A stretch of 6,250 nt of DNA from Frankiales bacterium (GTDB lineage Bacteria; Actinomycetota; Actinomycetes; JAFAQI01), in the NCBI GenBank assembly GCA_019246495.1, contig JAFAQI010000019.1, positions 1-6,250 on the forward strand, read 5' to 3'. Of this stretch, positions 1 to 5,766 are shown piece by piece. The number at the start of each line of letters is the position of its first letter. Within the stretch, counting starts at the first letter, position 1. Below the pieces are notes generated by a model. The model worked only from the letters and a program-made list of their open reading frames with translations. It was not told the origin of the DNA and ran no database searches. Position numbers and translations under genes: made by a program.

Positions 1-240
1 CGCGCACATCGCCAGCGTCGCCGGCCCGCGCGTATAGACCGGCGCGATCGACGTCCCGAGCCGCAACGACGGCGCCCACACCGAAGCGAGCGCCAGCGGC
101 GTGAATGCGTCGTTGGCGTTCGACTCCGCCGACCACACGTCGGTGTAGCCCAGATCGGGCAGCGCCTCGAAGAGCGACCGCTGCTCCGCAAGCGGCACCC
201 CGTCGAACGGGATCGTGATGCCGAATCGTCGAGCGGTCAC
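1..240 (-). CDS. LLM class (luciferase-like) F420-dependent oxidoreductase, N-terminal part, runs off left edge
   Basis: The first 80 residues are visible; the C-terminal part lies outside the window. The protein opens with TARRFGITIPFDGVPLAEQ, followed by a segment containing GYTDVWSAES, then NANDAFTPLALASVWAPSLR and LGTSIAPVYTRGPATLAM. This is the usual beginning of bacterial luciferase-like TIM-barrel oxidoreductases: beta1, helix 1, the DVWSAE strand, and the LRLGT-like strand followed by TRGPA. In actinobacteria most such proteins use the deazaflavin F420 as hydride carrier; that cofactor is inferred from the family, since little of the binding site is visible. The start is a GTG at 238-240 that overlaps the TGA of the upstream DUF1330-type gene (237-239) as GTGA. 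No strong Shine-Dalgarno precedes it, so translational coupling is likely. Substrate is unknown. Family call is firm, cofactor moderate. Confidence 0.85.
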   Translation of the reverse strand, partial: MTARRFGITIPFDGVPLAEQRSLFEALPDLGYTDVWSAESNANDAFTPLALASVWAPSLRLGTSIAPVYTRGPATLAMCA

Positions 241-614
241 GACGCCGTCCACGGAATCGTCGCCTGCAGCACTGCCTCCTCGAGGGCGTCCGTCCGGAAG
301 TGGGTGACCTCCTGGTACGCCGGATCAGCCACCATCCGGCAGAACGCCTCGCGGGACGGATAGCGGACCACCAGCACGGCGTCCCACGCCTGGCCGTCCT
401 CGGCCACGAGAGCGGTCGACCCGTCGCCGGCGTAGAGCAGCTCACCGCCAACGCGGGCGAGGTGACCGCCCTCGACCAGCGCCCGGCTGTACTCGCGGTA
501 GGACTCGCGCCCGCCGTCCGCCTTGTAACGCAACAGGTTCAGCATCACGACCGGTCCGCCCGGGTCGTCCGCCAGGAGCTGCTTGAGGTCGTTGCCCGTC
601 GGGTCCACTGCCAC
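237..614 (-). CDS. DUF1330-type small protein (dimeric alpha/beta-barrel fold)
   Basis: A 125-residue protein from a GTG start at 612-614. Visible family features are PVVMLNLLRYK (residues 21-31), the YREYSRAL helix (39-46), VGGELLYAGDG (55-65), WDAVLVVRYPSREAF (77-91) and DPAYQEVTHFRT (97-108). These match the DUF1330 pattern of a first strand with N-L, a GG before the second strand, a strand ending in YPS, and a helix ending in P-x-Y. DUF1330 proteins are about 95-130 residues and adopt the dimeric alpha/beta-barrel fold; their biochemical role is generally unassigned. A second GTG at 606-608 would shorten the protein by two residues. I chose 614 because a TACTGT box ends six bases upstream, which suits a leaderless message. 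It is the first gene of a leftward pair with the LLM oxidoreductase and overlaps it by four bases, so the two are probably cotranscribed. A role linked to that oxidoreductase is inference. Confidence 0.8.
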   Translation of the reverse strand: MAVDPTGNDLKQLLADDPGGPVVMLNLLRYKADGGRESYREYSRALVEGGHLARVGGELLYAGDGSTALVAEDGQAWDAVLVVRYPSREAFCRMVADPAYQEVTHFRTDALEEAVLQATIPWTAS

Positions 615-620
615 GCGGGC

Positions 621-626
621 ACAGTA
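621..626 (-). promoter_or_regulatory. Candidate -10 box (TACTGT) of a leaderless promoter for the leftward pair
   Basis: Read on the minus strand, TACTGT fits the actinobacterial TANNNT -10 pattern. It is followed by six bases (GCCCGC) and then directly by the GTG start at 614, so transcription would begin at or very near the start codon. Leaderless messages of this geometry are common in actinobacteria. No convincing -35 hexamer is seen about 17 bases upstream (GGGGAA at 644-649), and no Shine-Dalgarno lies at usual spacing from the GTG. Confidence 0.4.
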
Positions 627-708
627 GCGCCGCCGAACCTGTCTTCCCCCACCCCACCCGGCTGGGACAGAATGCGATTCGGTATTGCCGCAGAACGACC
701 GAGCTGAC

Positions 709-713
709 GAGGA
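709..713 (+). promoter_or_regulatory. Ribosome binding site (GAGGA) for the first acyl-CoA dehydrogenase
   Basis: GAGGA lies nine bases before the GTG at 723 and supports that non-ATG start. The rest of the 108-base divergent region (615-722) shows no clear rightward promoter. CAGAA occurs twice, at 668-672 and 691-695, flanking an imperfect dyad CGGTATTGCCG at 680-690. These are too weak to call an operator. Confidence 0.6.
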
Positions 714-722
714 CGGCGACCC

Positions 723-1904
723 GTGGACCTGAGCTTCAACGAGGCGGACGAGCAGTTCCGCGCAGAGTTCCGCGAGTGGCTCGCGGCCAACCTGCCGATG
801 GAGTGGCGCGAGCGCGGCTTCTGGCGCCGCCAGGGCGAGGCGGGCTTCGAGATGCGCCGCCAGTGGGAAGCCGACAAGGCCAAGGCCGGCTTCGCGGGCA
901 TCCAGTGGCCGAAGGAGTACGGCGGCCGCGGCGGCACGCCCGCACAGCGCGCCATCTACGACGAGGAGATGGTGCGCCACCGCGCCCCGTTGACCGTCAA
1001 CTCGCTCGGTCTTACCTTCCTCGCGCCGACAGTCATGGTCATCGGCACCGACGAGCAGAAGCGCGACATCATCAAGCCGCTGCTGCACAACGAAGTCATC
1101 TGGTGCCAGGGGTTCTCCGAGCCCAACGCCGGCAGCGACCTGGCGTCGCTCCAGTGCCGCGCGGAGCTCGACGGTGACGAATACGTCATCAACGGCCAGA
1201 AGATCTGGACGTCCAACGCGATGCACGCCAGCAAGATGTTCGGCCTGTTCCGCACCAGCACCGAGGACAAGAAGCACCGCGGCATCACGATGCTGCTCGT
1301 CGACCTTCGCAACCCCGACGGGTCGTTCGCACCGGGTGTCGACATTCGCCCGCTCAAGCAGATGAGCGGTGCCTCGGACTTCGGCGAGGTGTTCTTCACC
1401 GACGTCCGCGTCCCGCGCAGCAACATCATCGGCAAGGAAGGCGGTGGCTGGGACGTCGCGATGCTGCTGCTCTCCTTCGAACGCGGCGCTTCTGCCCTCC
1501 CCCAGTACGCCGCCTTCCGCCGCGAGGTCGACGACATCGTCGAGCTCGCGAAGACGGTCGGCCGGGACAGCGACGCGTTGCTGCGCCAGAAGATCGCGAG
1601 CTCGGTCGTCGAGCTCGAGTGCCTGCGCTACCACTCGCTGTCGGTGCTGACGCAGGTCGAGCAGGGCAAGGAGCTCGGCGCGTCGTCGAGCATGACGAAG
1701 CTCCAGTGGAGCGAGACGCACCAGGACATCGGCGAGCTGTTCACCGACGTAGCCGGGCTGGCCCATCAGGTGAGCGGCGACGGACTCGACGTGACCGATC
1801 TCCAGCAGTCGTTCCTCTGGTCGCGTTCCGAGACCATCTGGGGCGGCTCGTCGCAGATCCAGCGCAACATCGTCTCCGAGCTCGTGCTCGGTCTGCCCCG
1901 ATAA
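723..1904 (+). CDS. Acyl-CoA dehydrogenase, catalytic-type (alpha) subunit
   Basis: A 393-residue flavoprotein-type acyl-CoA dehydrogenase, expected to introduce the C2-C3 trans double bond into an acyl-CoA in the cytoplasm. The order is the family's: N-terminal helical domain with GIQWPKEYGGRGG (59-71), middle beta domain with the signature CQGFSEPNAGSD (128-139), INGQKIWTSNA (156-166) and GEVFFTDVRVP (221-231), then the C-terminal helical domain ending in SETIWGGSSQIQRNI (369-383) and VLGLPR. The MCAD-type catalytic glutamate, usually Y-E-G-T, is glycine here (Gly374). Glu253 in SFERG sits at the isovaleryl-CoA dehydrogenase-like base position and is the likely catalytic residue. The usual R-x-Q-F-G flavin segment after helix G is absent, but the next gene has it, which suggests an alpha2beta2 partner. 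The GTG start has a GAGGA nine bases upstream. Substrate unknown; family call very firm, subunit role inferred from residue pattern. Confidence 0.93.
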   Translation: MDLSFNEADEQFRAEFREWLAANLPMEWRERGFWRRQGEAGFEMRRQWEADKAKAGFAGIQWPKEYGGRGGTPAQRAIYDEEMVRHRAPLTVNSLGLTFLAPTVMVIGTDEQKRDIIKPLLHNEVIWCQGFSEPNAGSDLASLQCRAELDGDEYVINGQKIWTSNAMHASKMFGLFRTSTEDKKHRGITMLLVDLRNPDGSFAPGVDIRPLKQMSGASDFGEVFFTDVRVPRSNIIGKEGGGWDVAMLLLSFERGASALPQYAAFRREVDDIVELAKTVGRDSDALLRQKIASSVVELECLRYHSLSVLTQVEQGKELGASSSMTKLQWSETHQDIGELFTDVAGLAHQVSGDGLDVTDLQQSFLWSRSETIWGGSSQIQRNIVSELVLGLPR

Positions 1905-1926
1905 CCCGGCGCCTTCCGCGCTTGTC

Positions 1927-1944
1927 GCGGGGCCCCACCCCCGC
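1927..1944 (+). other. Short G/C hairpin between the two dehydrogenase genes
   Basis: GCGGGG (1927-1932) and CCCCGC (1939-1944) form a perfect six-pair stem with a six-base loop. No T-run follows, so it is not a standard intrinsic terminator. It lies in the 64-base gap between the dehydrogenase genes, the only sizeable gap inside the rightward run. It could be an RNA processing or attenuation element, or simply chance in G/C-rich DNA. Confidence 0.3.
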
Positions 1945-1955
1945 TCCCTTCTGGC

Positions 1956-1960
1956 AAAGG
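1956..1960 (+). promoter_or_regulatory. Ribosome binding site (AAAGG) for the second acyl-CoA dehydrogenase
   Basis: AAAGG lies eight bases before the ATG at 1969 in an otherwise C-rich gap. It fixes the start, and the protein then begins with MYFALTDEQRALQATVREFL, a normal first helix for this family. Confidence 0.6.
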
Positions 1961-1968
1961 TTGACCAC

Positions 1969-3036
1969 ATGTACTTCGCACTCACCGACGAGCAGCGGGC
2001 GCTTCAGGCGACCGTGCGGGAGTTCCTGGCGGACCGCTTCCCGCTGTCCGCCGTACGCGCGCTCTATGACGACGAAGATGGCGACGGGGACCCGGCCGAG
2101 CTGTGGAAGGCCATCGGTGCGCAGGGCTGGCTCGCGGTCCTCGTGCCGGAAGAGCACGACGGGCTAGGACTCGGGCTGCTCGACGCGGCCGTCCTCGCGC
2201 GGTGCTGGGGCGAAGGCGTCGTTCCCGGTCCGTTCCTCCCGACACTGGTCGCCGCCGAGGCGATCCGGCTCGGCGGCACGCCGGAGCAGAAGGCGGAGTG
2301 GTTGCCGAAGGTCGCCGGCGGCGAGGTGAAGCTGACCCTCGCCACCGAGGTCCGTCGCGCCAGCCGCACCAGCTTCGACGACGGCAAGCTGACCGGGACG
2401 ATCCAGCACGTCGAGTACGCCCACGTTGCCGATCGCCTGGTCGTCGCGGCAGACGGCGGCCGGCTGTTCCTCGTCGACCCCAAGGGTCCCGGTGTCACGG
2501 TCACGCCGACCGAGACTCTCGACCGCACCACCAGGCTGTGCGACGTGCAGCTCGCGTCCGCGCCGGGCGAGCCGCTGGCCGACCCGGCGCTGCCCGAGGT
2601 GCTCGACCGCGCCGCGGTCCTCTATGCCAACGATCTCGCCGGGGTCGCGCGTGCGGCGGTCAACCGCACGGTCGACTACGACAAGACCCGGGAGCAGTTC
2701 GGCAAACCGGTCGGCACGTTCCAGGTCATCAAGCACACCCTCGCCGACCTGCACGTCGCCACGACGATGGCCGAGCATGCCGGCTGGTACGCCGCACACG
2801 CCCTCGACGCCGGCCTGCCCGACGCGCGGCTCGCCGTGTCGGTGGCGAAGTCGAAGGCGAGTGACGTCGCCCGCGAGGCGACTGCCGCGATGATCCAGTT
2901 CCACGGCGGCATCGGCTACACGTGGGAGCACGACGCGCACCTGTTCTTCAAGCGGGCGAAGCGCGAGGAATACCAGTACGGCGATGCAGCGACGCACCGC
3001 GAGCGCATCGCCCGGCTGGTCGTCGATGGCGACTGA
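1969..3036 (+). CDS. Acyl-CoA dehydrogenase family protein, probable non-catalytic (beta) partner subunit
   Basis: A 355-residue acyl-CoA dehydrogenase homologue, shorter than the usual 380-400. The N-terminal helical domain runs from LTDEQRALQATVREFL (5-20) through GWLAVLVPEEHDGLGLG (53-69). The middle beta domain is compact and degenerate: where full-length enzymes have x-x-S-E-P-x-x-G-S-D, this protein has LATEVRRASRTS (124-135). The C-terminal domain is well conserved, with TREQFGKPVGTFQVIKH (240-256) and IQFHGGIGYTWEHD (309-322), which in the family contact flavin across the dimer interface. Neither usual catalytic base is present: the isovaleryl-CoA dehydrogenase-like position is about Ala215 and the MCAD-like position falls in YQYGDAAT. 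It therefore looks like the beta partner of the upstream protein. Its last 11 bases overlap the ligase gene. Family call firm; non-catalytic role inferred. Confidence 0.9.
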   Translation: MYFALTDEQRALQATVREFLADRFPLSAVRALYDDEDGDGDPAELWKAIGAQGWLAVLVPEEHDGLGLGLLDAAVLARCWGEGVVPGPFLPTLVAAEAIRLGGTPEQKAEWLPKVAGGEVKLTLATEVRRASRTSFDDGKLTGTIQHVEYAHVADRLVVAADGGRLFLVDPKGPGVTVTPTETLDRTTRLCDVQLASAPGEPLADPALPEVLDRAAVLYANDLAGVARAAVNRTVDYDKTREQFGKPVGTFQVIKHTLADLHVATTMAEHAGWYAAHALDAGLPDARLAVSVAKSKASDVAREATAAMIQFHGGIGYTWEHDAHLFFKRAKREEYQYGDAATHRERIARLVVDGD

Positions 3037-4729
3037 CGAACCCATCGCCGGCGCGACAACCGCGCCGGTCCGCGGGCAGACGCCCCCCGGACTTCCGTCG
3101 TCGCTCGACTACCCGGAGGTGCCGGTCGGCGCGATCCTGCTCGGCGCGGCCGCGCGGTGGCCGGACCGCATCGGCTGGACCGACCCGGCAACCGAACCGG
3201 GCGGCACCGACCGGACGCTGACCTTCGGCGAGGCGGGTCGTCGCGCGTGCCAGCTGGCCAATGCCTTGCAGAGCCGCGGCATCGGCTCAGGCGACGTCGT
3301 CGCCGTACATGCTCCGAACTGCATCGACTACCCGGTCGTCTACTACGGGATCCTGCTCGCCGGGGCGACCTTCTCACCGACGAACCCGCTGCTGCCGCCG
3401 GACGATCTCGCGTTCCAGCTCGGTGACTGCAGCGCCAAGGCGGTCGTCACGTGGGGCATCGCCGCGCCGGCGATCGCCGCCGTGCGTGACCGCATCCCGG
3501 CCGAGCTGGTCATCGGCGTCGACACCGCTGTTGCGAGCACCACGGACGCTGTCGACATCGAGCTCGACGACCTGCTCGCCGGCCATCCGGACACTCCGCC
3601 AGCGGTCGACATCGACATCTACGCCGACCTCGCCCACCTCGCCTACACGGGCGGGACGACCGGTCGCTCCAAAGGTGTCGAGCTGCCGCATCGGAACGTC
3701 GTCGTCAACTCGCTGCAATACGCATGCTGGGGCAGCGGATCGCTTCCAGCGCTCGATGGCAACGGAAACCTCGTGCTCGACCAGATCGGGCCGGAGGAGG
3801 AGTGGCCCGGCCGGCTCGGCACCGGCGTCGCCATCAACCTCACGCCGTGGTTCCACGCGATGGGCACGATCGGCGGACTCAACATCGCGGTTTTGTCGGG
3901 CAGCTCGCTCGTGCTGCACCTGCGCTTCGACCCGGGTCGCTATCTCGCTGACGCGGAGAAGTACCGCATCACGAGCATGGGCGGCGCGCCGCCCATCTAC
4001 GTCGCGTTGCTGCAGCATCCCGACATCGACAAACGAGACCTGTCGAGCGTGCTCGGAATCTCCTCCGGCGCCGCGCCGCTTCCCGTCGAGATCCTCGAGG
4101 CGCTGAAGCAACGCTTCCCGCAGGCGAAGGTCGGCGAGGGCTACGGGCTGACCGAGGTCACGATGGGCGCGACGTCCAACCCGTCGTGGCGATCAGGCAC
4201 GCGCAAGGTCGGCACCGTCGGCGTACCGGTCTTCGACACGGAGATCAAGCTCGTCGACGGCGAGGTGTGCATCCGCGGCCCGCAGGTGATGCGCGGCTAT
4301 CACAACCGGATCGAAGCAACGGAAGAAGTGCTCGCGGACGGCTGGCTGCGCACCGGTGACATCGGCTCGATCGACGACGACGGCTACCTCACGATCGTCG
4401 ATCGCAAGAAAGACATGCTGATCTACAAGGGCTACAACGTCTATCCGCGCGAGCTCGAGGAAGTGCTCTTCCAGCACCCTGCGGTCGCCAACGCGGCGGT
4501 GGTCGGCAAGCGCGACATGGCGGTCGGTGAGCTGCCCATTGCCTTTGTCGTCCTTGCCAGCGATCTCGACGAGCGCGTCGATGCGACCGACGTCCTCGCG
4601 TGGGTCAACGAGCGGGTGACGCCCTACAAGAAGCTTCGGGACATCCGCGTCGTGGACGCGATCCCGGTGTCGGCGGCGGGCAAGGTGCTACGCCGTGAGC
4701 TGCGTGCAGCGATCGAGAACGAGGGCTGA
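3026..4729 (+). CDS. AMP-forming acyl-CoA ligase (FadD-type acyl-CoA synthetase)
   Basis: A 567-residue ANL-superfamily enzyme, expected to join a carboxylic acid to CoA through an acyl-adenylate, using ATP. Motifs in order: the P-loop YTGGTTGRSKG (207-217), HRN (222-224), PWFHAMG (274-280), GEGYGLTE (370-377), the ATP-ribose-binding Asp445 in LRTGD, the hinge and A8 region DRKKDMLIYKGYNVYPRELE (459-478), and SAAGKVLRREL (549-559) with the adenylation lysine Lys553. All key residues are present, so it should be active. The start at 3026 gives an 11-base overlap with the preceding gene, typical of coupling. An upstream in-frame ATG at 2984 would add 14 residues of unlikely composition (MQRRTASASPGWSS), although a GAGGA lies 14 bases before it. 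The linker between HRN and PWFHAMG is about 50 residues and acidic. Class call very firm; substrate (fatty, steroid or other acid) not determinable. Confidence 0.93.
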   Translation: MATDEPIAGATTAPVRGQTPPGLPSSLDYPEVPVGAILLGAAARWPDRIGWTDPATEPGGTDRTLTFGEAGRRACQLANALQSRGIGSGDVVAVHAPNCIDYPVVYYGILLAGATFSPTNPLLPPDDLAFQLGDCSAKAVVTWGIAAPAIAAVRDRIPAELVIGVDTAVASTTDAVDIELDDLLAGHPDTPPAVDIDIYADLAHLAYTGGTTGRSKGVELPHRNVVVNSLQYACWGSGSLPALDGNGNLVLDQIGPEEEWPGRLGTGVAINLTPWFHAMGTIGGLNIAVLSGSSLVLHLRFDPGRYLADAEKYRITSMGGAPPIYVALLQHPDIDKRDLSSVLGISSGAAPLPVEILEALKQRFPQAKVGEGYGLTEVTMGATSNPSWRSGTRKVGTVGVPVFDTEIKLVDGEVCIRGPQVMRGYHNRIEATEEVLADGWLRTGDIGSIDDDGYLTIVDRKKDMLIYKGYNVYPRELEEVLFQHPAVANAAVVGKRDMAVGELPIAFVVLASDLDERVDATDVLAWVNERVTPYKKLRDIRVVDAIPVSAAGKVLRRELRAAIENEG

Positions 4730-5733
4730 TGGTCGAGAGTCGCGAGTGGCAGCTGGTCCGCCGGCCCGACGGGTGGCCGGTGCCCGACGACTTCCGGTTG
4801 GCGACCGCGGAGGTGCCCGAGCCCGGACCGGGTGAGGTGCTCGTCCGCAACCTCGTCATGTCGGTCGACCCCTACATGCGCGGCCGGATGAACGACGCTG
4901 CGTCCTACGCCGCGCCGTACCAGCTCGAGCAGCCGATGTATGGCGGCGCCGTCGGGCGCGTCGAGCACTCGACGATCGATCGGCTTCCGCCCGGCACGGT
5001 CGTGCGACACAACCTCGGTTGGCGCGAGTGGGTCGTCATTCCCGCGCGGCATGTGGAGCCGGTCGACCCCGCCGCCGACGGCGTGCCGGCGTCGGCCTAT
5101 CTCGGCGTCCTGGGCATGCCCGGTCTCACCGCATGGGTCGGGGTCTTCGACATCGCCGAGGTGCGGCCCGGCGAGACGTTGTTCGTGTCAGCGGCCGCCG
5201 GTGCTGTCGGTAGCGTGGCGGGCCAGCTCGCCAAGCTCGCCGGGCTGCGGGTCGTCGGCAGTGCCGGTACGCCGGAGAAGGTCGCGTGGCTTCACGAGAT
5301 CGGGTTCGACGCGGCGTTCGACTATCACGACGGCAACCTCACGAAGCAGCTCGCGGCGGCTGCACCGGATGGCGTCGACTGCTACTTCGAGAACGTCGGC
5401 GGCGACCACCTGCGTGCCGCGCTGAACGTGATGAACCCGTTCGGCCGCATCGCTGCGTGCGGGATGATCGCGGCGTACAACGAGGCGGTTCCCGGGCCGG
5501 ACAACCTGTTCTTCATCGTCGGCAAGAAGCTCACCGTGCGTGGGTTCATCGTCAGCGACCACGCGCACCGGGAGCCGGCCTTCCGCAAACATGTCGCGGG
5601 TCTGCTGCGGGACGGCAAGCTGCAGTTCGCGGAGACTCGCCGAGCAGGCATCGAGAACGCACTCGATGCCCTACTCGACGTGCTCCGCGGCGGCACGCAC
5701 ACCGGCAAGATGGTCGTCGACCTCGCCGACTAG
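4729..5733 (+). CDS. MDR-family NADP-dependent oxidoreductase, zinc-free (PTGR / CurA / YncB-like)
   Basis: A 334-residue medium-chain dehydrogenase/reductase. The N-terminal GroES-like domain contains PEPGPGEVLVRN (30-41), SVDPYMRGRM (45-54) and YGGAVGRVEHS (71-81). The Rossmann domain contains LGMPGLTAWVG (128-138), the dinucleotide loop SAAAGAVGSVAGQLAK (154-169), GSAGTPEKVAWL (177-188) with Lys184 at the usual NADP-phosphate position, YFENVGGDHL (219-228) and a C-terminal GGTHTGKMVVDL (321-332). The catalytic-zinc and structural-zinc cysteines of alcohol dehydrogenases are absent. SVDPYMRGRM and the FENVGG strand are characteristic of the leukotriene B4 dehydrogenase/prostaglandin reductase/CurA branch, which reduces alpha,beta-unsaturated carbonyls with NADPH. 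Its ATG overlaps the ligase stop by one base (TGATG), so it is coupled to that operon. GAGGG at 4721-4725 is only three bases upstream, closer than usual. In vivo substrate unknown. Confidence 0.9.
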   Translation: MVESREWQLVRRPDGWPVPDDFRLATAEVPEPGPGEVLVRNLVMSVDPYMRGRMNDAASYAAPYQLEQPMYGGAVGRVEHSTIDRLPPGTVVRHNLGWREWVVIPARHVEPVDPAADGVPASAYLGVLGMPGLTAWVGVFDIAEVRPGETLFVSAAAGAVGSVAGQLAKLAGLRVVGSAGTPEKVAWLHEIGFDAAFDYHDGNLTKQLAAAAPDGVDCYFENVGGDHLRAALNVMNPFGRIAACGMIAAYNEAVPGPDNLFFIVGKKLTVRGFIVSDHAHREPAFRKHVAGLLRDGKLQFAETRRAGIENALDALLDVLRGGTHTGKMVVDLAD

Positions 5734-5753
5734 CTGCGCCGCCTGCGCGTTGG

Positions 5754-5766
5754 CGATCATGGATCG
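5754..5766. repeat. Short perfect inverted repeat abutting the start of the last gene
   Basis: CGATC-ATG-GATCG is a perfect five-base dyad with a three-base centre, ending exactly one base before the ATG at 5767. The central ATG (5759-5761) opens a three-codon reading frame (ATG GAT CGA TGA) whose stop overlaps the real start as ATGA. GATCAT at 5755-5760 sits six bases before the start and weakly resembles a -10 box. Any of these could be chance; none is claimed as functional. Confidence 0.25.

Noticed and set aside
680..690. Possible operator CGGTATTGCCG in the divergent region.
   Set aside because: The arms pair for only three bases before a mismatch, too short to support a regulator site.
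237..1985. A 582-codon open frame on the minus strand covering the first dehydrogenase gene.
   Set aside because: Only its last 125 codons (up to 614) look like a real protein (DUF1330). The rest is antisense to a clear acyl-CoA dehydrogenase and is Ala/Arg/Leu/Val-rich low-complexity sequence, as expected for an open antisense frame in G/C-rich DNA.
2164..3045. A 293-codon minus-strand open frame opposite dehydrogenase B.
   Set aside because: It shows no recognisable domain, has shadow-frame composition, and lies entirely opposite a well-supported gene.
3261..4106. A 281-codon plus-strand frame inside the ligase gene.
   Set aside because: It is dominated by Ser/Arg/Thr/Ala, the usual result of reading G/C-rich codons one frame off; the ligase frame carries every family motif.
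5734..5766. Possible terminator after the MDR gene.
   Set aside because: No stable stem followed by a T-run is present in the 33 bases; only short G/C repeats are seen.
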